From assembly GCF_900109345.1 (NCBI RefSeq), contig NZ_FNZN01000005.1, positions 62,001 to 126,000 on the forward strand: a stretch of 64,000 nt of DNA, in the 5' to 3' direction. How positions within the stretch are numbered: the first letter of the stretch is position 1; each line of letters opens with the position of its first letter. Shown here piece by piece: positions 18,206 through 27,492 of this stretch. The notes under the pieces are model-generated. The model saw nothing but the letters and a program-made list of their open reading frames with translations, was not told the DNA's origin and ran no database searches. This DNA comes from Maribacter orientalis (lineage in GTDB: Bacteria > Bacteroidota > Bacteroidia > Flavobacteriales > Flavobacteriaceae). The translations under genes and the position numbers were made by a program.

Positions 18206-18967
18206 TTGGAACAACCCATTAAAATTCTTATTGTAGAGGACAACGTGATTATCGCTGATGACATGCAGTCTATGTTAGAGGAAATAGGATATGAAATTGT
18301 TGATAATGTTATTGTCTATGAACAGGCAGTTGAAGTGCTAAAAACACAACAAGTTGATTTAGTTCTTATCGATATTATTTTAGCGTCTGACAAGACCGGA
18401 ATAGATTTAGGGAAGCACATAAGGGAGAATTACGATATTCCTTTCATTTTTGTTACTTCCAACTCGGATCGTGCAACTGTTGAAAATGCAAAAACGGTAA
18501 AGCCAAACGGTTATTTGGTTAAGCCATTTGAACAACAAGATTTATACACATCTATAGAAATTGCACTTTCAAATTTCATTTATGGTAAGCAAAATGTAGC
18601 TAAAGGTATTTCTAGCGAAGATGTAAATGAAGATGTACCAATGTCAAATTCAATTTTAAAGGATTCGATATTTGTCAAAAAACAACATTTATATTATAGA
18701 ATTCAGTTTGGTGATATTCAATTTATAAAAGCGGATAACGTTTATTTAGAAGTGAACACAATCGATAAGAAGTTTTTGGTTCGTTCGCCTTTAAAAGACT
18801 ATTTAGAGAAATTACCTCAGAACAAGTTTTATAGAGCCCATAAATCTTATATTGTGAATGTAGATCATATCGATGCTATCAATTCAAAAGATATAATGAT
18901 TAATAATACCCTAATACCGATATCTAAAGATTTCAAAGAGTTCATAATTTCGGCTATGAATTCATAA
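18206..18967 (+). CDS. LytTR-family response regulator
   Basis: A 253-aa two-component regulator. The receiver domain (1-120) has IKILIVEDN, the phosphoacceptor Asp56 in LVLIDIIL, FVTSNSD and the conserved Lys in GYLVKPFEQ. The LytTR DNA-binding domain (about 155-250) has IQFIKADNVYLEVNT, FLVRSPLKDYLEKLP and FYRAHKSYIVNVDHIDAI. The start must be TTG at 18206: an in-frame stop lies at 18200 and the next ATG is inside the receiver. It is followed by a strong terminator and, 0.4 kb on, by a HisKA_2 kinase that is a likely partner. LytTR proteins bind direct repeats about 21 bp apart. Confidence 0.9.
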   Translation: MEQPIKILIVEDNVIIADDMQSMLEEIGYEIVDNVIVYEQAVEVLKTQQVDLVLIDIILASDKTGIDLGKHIRENYDIPFIFVTSNSDRATVENAKTVKPNGYLVKPFEQQDLYTSIEIALSNFIYGKQNVAKGISSEDVNEDVPMSNSILKDSIFVKKQHLYYRIQFGDIQFIKADNVYLEVNTIDKKFLVRSPLKDYLEKLPQNKFYRAHKSYIVNVDHIDAINSKDIMINNTLIPISKDFKEFIISAMNS

Positions 18968-18985
18968 TTCAATGCTTCAAAAATT

Positions 18986-19014
18986 AAAAACACCTTTTTT
19001 AAGGTGTTTTTTTT
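18986..19014 (+). terminator. Terminator after the LytTR regulator
   Basis: AAAAACACCTT / AAGGTGTTTTT with a TTTT loop, followed by more T residues. It starts 19 nt after the stop. Confidence 0.9.
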
Positions 19015-19373
19015 GATTTAAAGCTAGATGAAAGGTGAATATTCATCGATAAAGTGAGTGGTATTTTCGATGTAATACACTGTTTAGGTTTTAGAAATGC
19101 ATTCACAACAACTATTGGGGTTTACACAACAATTAATGCGAAGCCGTTTGGCTAATTTTTAAATTTGTTTAATTAGAAATTTATACTACTCTAGGTGATA
19201 GAGTGTTCTATGAATACGAAATAGAGTACGTTTTCTAATTGTTTTATAAAAAGTGCGTAGAACACGCTTTTTGAGTTTAAAGGTATTTGATAATCTTAAC
19301 TTACCTAGCTCACAACAAAAGTTTAGTAGAATCAGTTTTTAGTTCTAAGTTTGATTCTGTTTTTAAATATGAT
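19015..19373. other. 359-bp intergenic region with no gene
   Basis: No convincing reading frame or RNA gene. It contains ATAGAGT twice (19198-19204 and 19221-19227) and a hairpin-like AAAAAGTGCGT ... ACGCTTTTT at about 19248-19272, about 100 nt before the kinase ATG. It probably carries the kinase promoter and leader. I could not identify a clear TAnnTTTG box in it. Confidence 0.5.
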
Positions 19374-21344
19374 ATGAAAAAAATAGTTGTTTTGAGATTC
19401 ATATGTGTTTTCTTCATAAGTGCATTTTCATGCCTTCTTGTTGCACAGGACAGTTTGCCATCTCAAGATGAAGATTATTATAAGCAGTTTCAAGATTTAG
19501 AGAACGGAGAACTTCGTTCTTTCTTCTTTTTCAATACTCCTAACCGATACAATCAGAACTCTCCTTACGATTGGTTAGATACTGTCAACGTTTATTTAAA
19601 TAGTTCTGAGAAAACAAATGATTCTACCTCCATAAGAAATTATCAATTAATTCAGGCTCAAATTTATTATGATTTAGGCAACTACGAAAAGAGTTTGGCA
19701 ATTTCTAGGTCTGTTTATGATTATATGGACACATTGGATAAAGATGTAAAAAAGACCATTTTAGAGTTGATGGATGGTAATTACGCAATGCTACAATTGT
19801 ATGACAAGCAAATAGAGATTAGAAGGATTAAACGTGAATTAGGCTTTAATGAAAATGTTGCTTTCTATGATATTTATGCAAGTCTAGGTCAATATCGAAA
19901 GGCCATGCGTGATTATATGACTGAAGAAAAGAAAGAATTAAAGGATGACGATTATTATGGTCAGGCCATATATAACAATACTATTGGTGATTATTTAAGA
20001 CTTGATAAATCGACACCAACTGCACTTAGTTATTTTAAAAAGGCTGAAGGCCTAATAAAGGTGTTTTTAAGTGATGTTACTAATCAGAGAACGGATAAGG
20101 AAATAGCTGATGGTAGAATTTTAAACGGAATTATAATAGGTAATATTGGTAAATGCCATGTTCAATTAAATGAATATGAAAAGGCCATTCCTTTTCTTGA
20201 GGAGAGTAGAGAACTTATTAAGAAGTACAATAAAAGTAAGTTTTCATCAGATTTAATAGAAAACACGTTAGCGCTAGCGGAGTGTTATCTAAAATTGGAT
20301 AATTACAAAAAGGCGACCGATTATTTGAGTGATGATTTAAACCCGATAAAGACTGATAATATTCTAAAACGTAATAGGATTTATGCAGATTACTATTATA
20401 AAACTGGAGATTTCAAAAACTCTACCACGTATTTAAAGAAGAATATAAGAATAAGAGATTCTATAGATGCTCAAGCATCGAATATTAAAAATCAACAATT
20501 GACTTCTGTTGTTACTCAAGATTTGGAGAATTCCAGAAAAATGATGGAGAAACAGAAGGCTCAATTAGAAGAGTCTAGAAAAGATATTAAAGCTAGAGAT
20601 GATAAGATTAGTTTGGTGTTTATATCGTTGATATTTACATTAATGGGATTCGCTGGTTTGGTCTATGCTTATTTAAAGAGTATAAAGAACCAGAGGCTTA
20701 TTGCAGAGCAGAAGTTTATCATTGAAAACTCGTTGGTCGAAAAAGATTCTTTGCTAAAAGAGATACATCATAGGGTTAAGAATAATCTTCAGATGGTTTC
20801 TAGCCTATTAAGTCTTCAAACTAAAAATACACGTAGTAAAGCCGCAATAGAGGCGTTAGAGGAAGGTAAGAGTAGGGTGAAAGCAATGGCTTTAATTCAT
20901 CAAAAATTGTATCAGAATGATGATTTGTCGGTTATTGAAATGCAAAGTTATATAGAGAGCTTAATTAATAGTATACAGTCTGTTTACAAAAAAGGTGGGC
21001 ATAATATTACGATTACAATTGATGCCGAAGGCGTTGAATTAGATATTGATAGGGCAATACCTTTCGGATTAATATTAAATGAATTGGTTTCTAATTCCTT
21101 TAAATATGCATTTCCACAAGATGATGGTAATGGTAAAATTTATATTCATTTGCGTAAAATAGCTGGTCAAGAAGGATTTTTTGAATATACTGACAATGGC
21201 ATTGGTTTACCTGAAGATTCAGAAGAACGGGCAAATTCTTCTATGGGAATTCGCCTAATGAATAGATTGGCAAATCAATTGCAAACTTCTTTGAATACAG
21301 ATAGAACTGCTGATGGGGTACGTTTTTGGTTTAATTTTAAATAG
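19374..21344 (+). CDS. Sensor histidine kinase, HisKA_2 type with TPR sensor region
   Basis: A 656-aa membrane kinase. Residues 1-23 (KKIVVLRFICVFFISAFSCL) form a signal peptide. A periplasmic region of helical TPR-like repeats (GQYRKAMRDYM, NEYEKAIPFLEES, DNYKKATDYLSDD) follows. A membrane segment lies at about 414-433 (VFISLIFTLMGFAGLVYAY). The HisKA_2 dimerisation box EIHHRVKNNLQMVSSLLSLQ is at about 463-482, then a HATPase domain with NELVSNSFKYAFP, DNGIGLPE and SMGIRLMNRL. The open frame extends upstream to 19287, but the ATG at 19374 puts the signal peptide at the N-terminus. The LytTR regulator upstream is the likely cognate regulator, in a separate transcript. Confidence 0.9.
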   Translation: MKKIVVLRFICVFFISAFSCLLVAQDSLPSQDEDYYKQFQDLENGELRSFFFFNTPNRYNQNSPYDWLDTVNVYLNSSEKTNDSTSIRNYQLIQAQIYYDLGNYEKSLAISRSVYDYMDTLDKDVKKTILELMDGNYAMLQLYDKQIEIRRIKRELGFNENVAFYDIYASLGQYRKAMRDYMTEEKKELKDDDYYGQAIYNNTIGDYLRLDKSTPTALSYFKKAEGLIKVFLSDVTNQRTDKEIADGRILNGIIIGNIGKCHVQLNEYEKAIPFLEESRELIKKYNKSKFSSDLIENTLALAECYLKLDNYKKATDYLSDDLNPIKTDNILKRNRIYADYYYKTGDFKNSTTYLKKNIRIRDSIDAQASNIKNQQLTSVVTQDLENSRKMMEKQKAQLEESRKDIKARDDKISLVFISLIFTLMGFAGLVYAYLKSIKNQRLIAEQKFIIENSLVEKDSLLKEIHHRVKNNLQMVSSLLSLQTKNTRSKAAIEALEEGKSRVKAMALIHQKLYQNDDLSVIEMQSYIESLINSIQSVYKKGGHNITITIDAEGVELDIDRAIPFGLILNELVSNSFKYAFPQDDGNGKIYIHLRKIAGQEGFFEYTDNGIGLPEDSEERANSSMGIRLMNRLANQLQTSLNTDRTADGVRFWFNFK

Positions 21345-21345
21345 T

Positions 21346-22149
21346 CTACCTAACTTTACTTTTAAGAACAATTTTATGTAATAATTTTGGAAAAAATCGT
21401 TTTATATAAATTCCATATTTTTCTTTTCCGCCAATATAGGTTTCGAATTTTTTCTTTTTAATAGCAGTAATAATTTTCTCAGCACATTGGTTTACTGGCA
21501 TACCATTTTCGGTAGCATTATCTTCTTTCATTAAAGCACTGCCATCTCCTGTTAATGCATTTTTAGCTACGTTGGTTTGAATGAACCCGGGGCAAATTAA
21601 TGAGACATCAATATTATCTTTTTCATGCTCCATTCGTAGGGCATCGAAGAAGCCATGTAGCGCATGTTTTGCTCCACAATATCCAGAACGATAGGGCGAT
21701 GAAAATTTCCCCATTAAACTAGTGATAGTGACAAAATGGCCGCTTTTTTGAGTTATAAAAAAAGGTAGCAGATGTTTGGTTAATTTTATAGTACCCAGAT
21801 AATTAACATCAATCATTTGTTGGTAAACTTCAAACTTGGTGTCGATTATCAATGAACGTTGACTTAGCCCACTATTATTGATTAAAATATCGATTTTGCC
21901 ATATAAGGATATGGCATTTTTGGTAATACTTTCCAATGAGTCAAAATCAGTTAAATCTAATGGAAGAACCAGCGCATTTTCTGAAAATTTACAATTGTTT
22001 TTTACTTTTGTTAGGATGTCTTCTCGACGAGCTGAAAGTATTACTTTATCACCTTGTGCATTCAATTGGTAAGCTAATGCTTCACCAATACCTGATGATG
22101 CTCCCGTAATCCAAATCACTCTATTTCCCATACTTTCTAATCCGTTCAT
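21346..22149 (-). CDS. Short-chain dehydrogenase/reductase
   Basis: A 267-aa classical SDR. The NAD(P) site is ITGASSGIGEALAY, the structural motif is NNSG (usual NNAG), the catalytic Ser is in FVTITSLMG, and the active site is SGYCGAKHAL with YxxxK. The C-terminal part ends with a basic segment, KRFFPKLLHKIVLKSKVR, resembling lipid-acting SDRs such as DltE/DHRS7-type enzymes. The substrate is unknown. It lies on the opposite strand inside the men region, convergent with the kinase and divergent from menC across a 36-bp gap. The ATG at 22131 (MGNRVIW) is an alternative start. Confidence 0.87.
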   Translation of the reverse strand: MNGLESMGNRVIWITGASSGIGEALAYQLNAQGDKVILSARREDILTKVKNNCKFSENALVLPLDLTDFDSLESITKNAISLYGKIDILINNSGLSQRSLIIDTKFEVYQQMIDVNYLGTIKLTKHLLPFFITQKSGHFVTITSLMGKFSSPYRSGYCGAKHALHGFFDALRMEHEKDNIDVSLICPGFIQTNVAKNALTGDGSALMKEDNATENGMPVNQCAEKIITAIKKKKFETYIGGKEKYGIYIKRFFPKLLHKIVLKSKVR

Positions 22150-22185
22150 ATTAAAGTGAAAATATAGCTAAATTTGAAGGATTAT

Positions 22186-23238
22186 ATGAAAGCAACTTTT
22201 AAAAAGTATCTACTCAATTTTAAAAATCCCAGTGGTACGTCTAGAGGAATTCTACGAACCAAAGAGACTTGGTTTTTGATTTTAGAGGATGAAGGAAAGT
22301 GGGGGATTGGCGAATGCGGACTTTTTAGAGGATTAAGTTATGATGATGTTCCTGAATATGAGGAGAAGTGTTCTTGGGTTGTAGAGCATATAGATTTAGG
22401 GGAATTGGAATTATTGAAGCATCTGACTAAATATCCTAGTATTCAATTCGGATTGGAGCAGGCATTTTTATCGATTCGTGCTCATCATCCTTTCGAGCTT
22501 TTTGAGTCTTCATTTTTAAATGAACACCAACCGATTTCAATTAATGGTTTGGTGTGGATGGGAGATAAGGATTTTATGCACCGTCAAATAGAGAATAAGC
22601 TTAAGGATGGCTTCACTTGTATTAAAATGAAAATTGGTGCTATTGATTTCGATACCGAAATTGATCTGTTAAAATCGATTCGTAAACGGTATTCAAAGAA
22701 TGAAATTGAATTGCGGGTCGATGCTAATGGTGCTTTCTTACCCCAGGAAGCTTTGGAAAAATTAGAACGACTTTCAAAATTAGATTTGCATTCCATTGAA
22801 CAACCCATAAAAGTTGGGCAACCGACAGAAATGTATAAGTTATGTCGAAATACACCTTTGCCAATTGCTCTTGATGAAGAATTAATTGGTGTAGTAGATG
22901 TAACGAAAAAGAAAGAATTATTACAAACTATACAACCGCAATATATTATCTTGAAACCAAGCTTAGTAGGTGGCTTTGAAGGAAGTATGCAGTGGATTAG
23001 TTTAGCAGAAACGAATGGAATAGGATGGTGGATTACCAGCGCACTTGAAAGTAACATAGGGTTGAATGCCATTGCACAATGGACCGCCACCTTAGGCAGT
23101 AAAATGCCTCAAGGTTTGGGCACTGGTTCCTTGTTTGTAAATAATATTGAAAGTCCATTAGAAGTGGCTAAGGGCGGCTTGTATTATGGCAAGTCAAAAA
23201 ATTGGAAAAATAATTTAATTGAAAGTTTATGTATATAG
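22186..23238 (+). CDS. menC: o-Succinylbenzoate synthase
   Basis: MenC, 350 aa, an enolase-superfamily enzyme that dehydrates SHCHC to o-succinylbenzoate. Catalytic features are CIKMKIG (Lys), LRVDANGAF (Asp ligand), HSIEQPI (Glu ligand), ALDEELIG (Asp ligand) and IILKPSLVGG (Lys). It also has the N-terminal capping domain LNFKNPSGTSRGILRTKETW. The frame opens at a TTG at 22174, but the ATG at 22186 gives the usual MKATF start. The gene overlaps the CPBP protease gene by 10 nt, so menC, the protease and menE form one tightly coupled unit. Confidence 0.93.
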   Translation: MKATFKKYLLNFKNPSGTSRGILRTKETWFLILEDEGKWGIGECGLFRGLSYDDVPEYEEKCSWVVEHIDLGELELLKHLTKYPSIQFGLEQAFLSIRAHHPFELFESSFLNEHQPISINGLVWMGDKDFMHRQIENKLKDGFTCIKMKIGAIDFDTEIDLLKSIRKRYSKNEIELRVDANGAFLPQEALEKLERLSKLDLHSIEQPIKVGQPTEMYKLCRNTPLPIALDEELIGVVDVTKKKELLQTIQPQYIILKPSLVGGFEGSMQWISLAETNGIGWWITSALESNIGLNAIAQWTATLGSKMPQGLGTGSLFVNNIESPLEVAKGGLYYGKSKNWKNNLIESLCI

Positions 23239-24161
23239 AACAAGGGTATAAAGGAGATTTAGGTTTATGGAAATATTTGATTATCCCCGGATGTTTTATT
23301 GGTTTAATGATTGTTAATTATATAGCAATACTTTATTCACCGGTAAGTGTAGAAGATACGATGGCGCAAATGGTTAAGGCCTTAGGGTCTAATGTGGTAC
23401 TGATAATAGTACTTGCCCCACTTGCTGCAGGACTTTTTATGGTACTTGGTTGGACCAAATTAGTTCATTCTCAATCTATAACTTCTTTGACCACCTCTCG
23501 AAAAAGAATAGATTGGAAAAGAGTGTTTTTTGCGTTCGGTATTTGGGGACTTGTTACTGTAGTCTTAACTTTTGTCAGTATTTACTTTTCACCAGAAGAT
23601 TTTAAGTTTAATTTTAAGTTAATACCATTTCTATCATTAGCTGTGATTGGGCTTTTGTTGATTCCTTTGCAAACAAGTTTCGAAGAGTATTTATTTAGAG
23701 GATATATGATGCAAGGCCTAGGCATTTTTGCAAAGAATAGGTGGTTTCCTTTATTGGTAACTTCTGTATTATTTGGATTGATGCATTTGGGTAACCCCGA
23801 AGTTGAAAAACTAGGTTATGGTATAATGGTATATTATATAGGTACTGGTTTTTTCTTAGGTATTATAACTTTAATGGATGAAGGTCTTGAGTTAGCTCTG
23901 GGATTTCATGCTGCTAATAATTTATTTGGAGCTTTGTTAGTTACTGCAGATTGGCAAGCATTTAGTGTAGAATCTTTATATAGGGATGTTTCGCAACCCG
24001 TTCTTGGATGGGATGTCTTGGTGCCTATTTTTGTTGTGTTTCCAATTCTATTAATTATATTCTCAAAAAAATATGGTTGGACCAATTGGAAAGACAAGCT
24101 AGCGGGCAAAGTGTTAAGTAAAGAAGAGTTCTTAGCTACCCAAAAAGAAAAAATTGTATAA
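23229..24161 (+). CDS. CPBP-family intramembrane metalloprotease
   Basis: A 310-aa polytopic membrane protein with about seven hydrophobic segments. The CPBP (Abi/Rce1-like) motifs are SFEEYLFRGYMMQGL (EExxxR), LFGLMHLGNPE (FxxxH) and LGFHAANNLFG (HxxxN/D). Rce1 relatives cleave prenylated proteins; bacterial members have roles in bacteriocin immunity or membrane-protein quality control. Its place between menC and menE, overlapping both, is a conserved flavobacterial arrangement as I recall, but a direct role in quinone synthesis is not established. The start is ATG at 23229, inside the end of menC. Confidence 0.87.
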   Translation: MYIEQGYKGDLGLWKYLIIPGCFIGLMIVNYIAILYSPVSVEDTMAQMVKALGSNVVLIIVLAPLAAGLFMVLGWTKLVHSQSITSLTTSRKRIDWKRVFFAFGIWGLVTVVLTFVSIYFSPEDFKFNFKLIPFLSLAVIGLLLIPLQTSFEEYLFRGYMMQGLGIFAKNRWFPLLVTSVLFGLMHLGNPEVEKLGYGIMVYYIGTGFFLGIITLMDEGLELALGFHAANNLFGALLVTADWQAFSVESLYRDVSQPVLGWDVLVPIFVVFPILLIIFSKKYGWTNWKDKLAGKVLSKEEFLATQKEKIV

Positions 24162-25224
24162 AGTCAAAATACATCCGAGCTTTTGTATTAATGGCAAAGG
24201 ACTTTTAGTAGATGACCTTTTAGAATTCGGCTACAGCTATATTAAGGAAGGTGAGGAGTTTGAAAAATACATAGGGGAATTTGTTTTAGATTGGATAGAT
24301 AATTCGTCAAAAGTTACTGTACATACTTCTGGGTCGACCGGTACTCCTAAAACGATTACACTTAAAAAAGAACAAATGATAAATAGCGCACTAGCAACAG
24401 GGCGCTATTTTAATATTTTCTCTGGAGATTCTGCATTACTTTGTTTACCTGCAACATATATTGCAGGTAAGATGATGCTGGTAAGGGCTATGGTGTTAGG
24501 GCTTGACCTTTATATTGTTCCACCAACTTCAACTCCATTAAATGGTATAGATAAAACATTTGAATTTGGTGCTATGGTGCCTCTTCAGGCTTTGAACTCC
24601 TTATCATCTTTACATCAAGTTAAAATCTTAATTATAGGTGGAGCTTCCATTTCGAGCGATTTAATAGATAAATTGAAAGCTATTGACAATAATAGTTTTG
24701 AAACTTATGGTATGACCGAGACGATAACCCATATAGCGGTTAAACCATTGAATAAGCTAAATAAGTCAAATGTTCCTTTTAAAACCTTACCAGATGTTGA
24801 AATATCAAAAGATGATAGGGATTGTTTAGTGATTAATTCCCCAAAAATAGCTGAGGAAATAGTAATAACCAATGATGTAGTTGAGCTAGTTTCTGACAAT
24901 GAATTTAGATGGTTGGGTCGATACGATAACATGATAAATTCCGGTGGTATTAAATTAAACCCAGAACAAATAGAATCTAAACTTTCAGATATACTACATC
25001 AAAGTTTTTTTATTAGTTCCTTACCAGACCCAAAACTAGGCGAGCAAGTTGTGTTGATTTTAGAAGGTGAGGTTGATAAGGGAAATATAATGAAACACCT
25101 TATCGCCAGTAAGGTTTTGAACAAGTATGAGCTGCCCCGACTTATAAAAGCTATTCCGAAATTCTTACGGACAGATAGCGGTAAGATAAAAAGAAAAGAA
25201 ACAATAGCCTTATTAAAATCATAG
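24154..25224 (+). CDS. menE: o-Succinylbenzoate-CoA ligase
   Basis: MenE, 356 aa, an AMP-forming acyl-CoA synthetase that activates o-succinylbenzoate. Motifs are the P-loop VTVHTSGSTGTPKTITLKKE, SFETYGMTETITHIA, the Asp/Arg block WLGRYDNMINSGGIKLNPEQ and the C-terminal catalytic Lys region LRTDSGKIKRKE. It is about 100 residues shorter than the Bacillus or E. coli enzyme, as is usual for Bacteroidota. The start is TTG at 24154 inside the end of the protease gene; an in-frame stop at 24133 and the absence of an ATG before residue 75 leave no better choice. Confidence 0.9.
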   Translation: MYKVKIHPSFCINGKGLLVDDLLEFGYSYIKEGEEFEKYIGEFVLDWIDNSSKVTVHTSGSTGTPKTITLKKEQMINSALATGRYFNIFSGDSALLCLPATYIAGKMMLVRAMVLGLDLYIVPPTSTPLNGIDKTFEFGAMVPLQALNSLSSLHQVKILIIGGASISSDLIDKLKAIDNNSFETYGMTETITHIAVKPLNKLNKSNVPFKTLPDVEISKDDRDCLVINSPKIAEEIVITNDVVELVSDNEFRWLGRYDNMINSGGIKLNPEQIESKLSDILHQSFFISSLPDPKLGEQVVLILEGEVDKGNIMKHLIASKVLNKYELPRLIKAIPKFLRTDSGKIKRKETIALLKS

Positions 25225-25254
25225 CTTCCCTAACCAAAACGTAAGCTTCCCTAA
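25223..25254 (+). repeat. 11-bp direct repeat with 21-bp period
   Basis: AGCTTCCCTAA occurs at 25223-25233 and again at 25244-25254, perfectly, 21 bp apart centre to centre. It lies 64-95 bp upstream of the VWA gene and starts within the menE stop codon. Two helical turns is the spacing used by LytTR regulators, so an operator is possible. Confidence 0.6.
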
Positions 25255-25317
25255 TTCCTCATTTTTTTCATACTACTTCTTTTTTAGGTTTATCACTCAA
25301 ACTTAAAACCGACAGTT

Positions 25318-27396
25318 ATGAAAAATGCAACATTTCTATTTCTTCTTTTCAGTAGTTTCTTTTTATCCGCCCAACAAATGATGATAAACGGTACGGTTAC
25401 AGATTCCGATGGTTTTCCATTACCAGGCGCTACTGTTTTAATAAAAGGTACTTCGAATGGCACGCAAACCGATTTTGATGGTAACTATTCTATCATGGCT
25501 TATAAAGGAGCCAAATTGGTATTTAATTACATTGGTTATAAAACCAAGGAAATTGAAATTCAAGATTTGGCAATTATCCATGTATCTCTAGAGGAAGATT
25601 ATGAAGCTTTAGAGGAAATTGTTGTAATGGGTTATGGTATTGGCTCAAGTACATATGCAGTTGGATCAGTATCTAGGCTCAATAAAAGAGAATCTCAAAA
25701 AAACAATTTACAACTCAGTATTAGTAGACAGTTACAAGGCAAGGTGAGAGGTGTAGTTATAGATAAAAAAAATAACGAAACTAAAGTTGAACGGCCTCTA
25801 TATATTGTTGATGGCATTCCTATTCAAAAGGAATATAACACCATTGTCGAGAGCTTGAATAACGATGATATTGCAGAAAAAAAAATATTAAAAGGAGGCA
25901 AAGCTAAAAATATATACGGCAATGTAGCTCAACACGGTTGTGTTGTCATTACGACGGTAAACGGTAATTATGTTGTTGAGAAAGATGAAAACTATGCTAG
26001 AATTACAGAAAATCAATTTAAAAAAGCCGAAATTAATCCTTTATCTACTTTTTCTATCGATGTAGATAAAGCGGCCTATAGCAATATTAGAAGGTTCATA
26101 AATAATGGGCAGGAAGTTCCAGTAGATGCGGTCAAAATAGAAGAAATGATAAACTATTTTGATTATGACTACCCTAAACCAACAAATGATCATCCCTTTT
26201 CTATAAATACGGATGTGGCTCAAACACCTTGGAATACTGACACCAAATTGGTCCGAATAGGTTTACAGGGTAAAGAATATTTAAATAAAGAACTACCAGC
26301 GTCTAATCTTACTTTTTTAATCGATGTTTCTGGGTCAATGTCAGACAGTAATAAATTGCCCTTATTGAAATCTGCCTTCAAACTTTTGGTAAATCAATTA
26401 CGAGAGAAGGACAGGGTGTCGATTGTTGTATATGCGGGGGCTGCAGGTATTGTGTTAGAGCCGACCTCAGGTAACAATAAGTTGAAGATTATGAATGCGT
26501 TGAACAAACTAGAGGCGGGTGGTTCTACCGCAGGAGGGCAAGGTATTGAATTGGCCTATAAATTGGCCGAGAAACATTTTAAAAAGAATGGGAATAACAG
26601 AGTAATACTAGCAACCGATGGTGATTTTAATGTGGGATTATCAAATGATAAGGATATGGAAGATCTTATAACTGAAAAAAGGGAGTCTGGTGTTTTTCTT
26701 TCCGTCTTAGGCTTTGGAATGGGTAATTATAAGGATTCAAAATTGGAAACTTTGGCAGATAAAGGCAATGGCAACCATGGTTACATCGATACCATGCAAG
26801 AAGCACAGAAATTATTTGGGAAGGAATTCGGTGGTACTTTATTTACAATAGCCAAAGACGTTAAAATACAGATTGAATTTAATCCCAATAAAGTAAAGTC
26901 TTATAGGTTAATTGGATATGAAAATAGATTATTGGCAGATGAGGATTTTATAGATGATACCAAAGATGCAGGTGAATTGGGTAGCGCACATAAGGTAACT
27001 GCATTATATGAAATTATAGAAGTTGGTATAGATTCAGAATACGTAAAAGAGGTGGCAGATTTGAAATACACGAATAGTGAAGCAAAGGTTGTTTTTTCAG
27101 ACGAATTATTTACAGTGAAATTTAGATATAAAAAACCTGATGGTTTTAAAAGTATCGAATTGGTTCATGTTCAAAAAAATATTAATAAAGAAATGTCCGT
27201 AGATTTTCAGTTTGTTTCTGCAGTTGCGTTATTTGGCCAACAATTAAGAAAATCAGCTTTTACAAATAAAACTTCCTTTAATGATGTTGTTGTATTGGCA
27301 GAAAAGGGAAGAGGAGAAGATGTTAATGGTTATAGAGCAGAATTTATACGATTGGTAAAAAGTGTGAATGAGAAATTAGTAACGGTTAGGCGCTAA
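25318..27396 (+). CDS. Exported VWA/YfbK protein with CarboxypepD_reg and TonB-plug-like N-terminus
   Basis: A 692-aa exported protein. Signal peptide at 1-19 (KNATFLFLLFSSFFLSA). A CarboxypepD_reg-like domain follows at about 22-95 (INGTVTDSDGFPLPGATVLI). A TonB-plug-like segment lies at about 97-222 (EEIVVMGYG; LYIVDGIPI; HGCVVITTV) with no barrel after it. A YfbK N-terminal segment spans about 225-290 (LSTFSIDVDKAAYSNIRRFI). The VWA domain at about 330-500 has an intact MIDAS in FLIDVSGSMSDS and LATDGDFNVG. The rest is the YfbK C-terminal domain. VWA proteins usually bind ligands or assemble complexes. Function in this organism is unknown. A 21-bp-period repeat lies upstream. Confidence 0.8.
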   Translation: MKNATFLFLLFSSFFLSAQQMMINGTVTDSDGFPLPGATVLIKGTSNGTQTDFDGNYSIMAYKGAKLVFNYIGYKTKEIEIQDLAIIHVSLEEDYEALEEIVVMGYGIGSSTYAVGSVSRLNKRESQKNNLQLSISRQLQGKVRGVVIDKKNNETKVERPLYIVDGIPIQKEYNTIVESLNNDDIAEKKILKGGKAKNIYGNVAQHGCVVITTVNGNYVVEKDENYARITENQFKKAEINPLSTFSIDVDKAAYSNIRRFINNGQEVPVDAVKIEEMINYFDYDYPKPTNDHPFSINTDVAQTPWNTDTKLVRIGLQGKEYLNKELPASNLTFLIDVSGSMSDSNKLPLLKSAFKLLVNQLREKDRVSIVVYAGAAGIVLEPTSGNNKLKIMNALNKLEAGGSTAGGQGIELAYKLAEKHFKKNGNNRVILATDGDFNVGLSNDKDMEDLITEKRESGVFLSVLGFGMGNYKDSKLETLADKGNGNHGYIDTMQEAQKLFGKEFGGTLFTIAKDVKIQIEFNPNKVKSYRLIGYENRLLADEDFIDDTKDAGELGSAHKVTALYEIIEVGIDSEYVKEVADLKYTNSEAKVVFSDELFTVKFRYKKPDGFKSIELVHVQKNINKEMSVDFQFVSAVALFGQQLRKSAFTNKTSFNDVVVLAEKGRGEDVNGYRAEFIRLVKSVNEKLVTVRR

Positions 27397-27492
27397 ATAT
27401 ATAAAGACATCAAATTCTAGTTTTTTTAAAGGAATAGACTATTTCAAATGTTGGTTATTTTGTATTTTCAAACAATATATAATTTAACACTT

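Noticed and set aside
19248-19272. Hairpin AAAAAGTGCGT...ACGCTTTTT as a terminator
   Set aside because: It lies upstream of the kinase gene with no gene ending before it and the stem is imperfect; the regulator already has a strong terminator at 18986.
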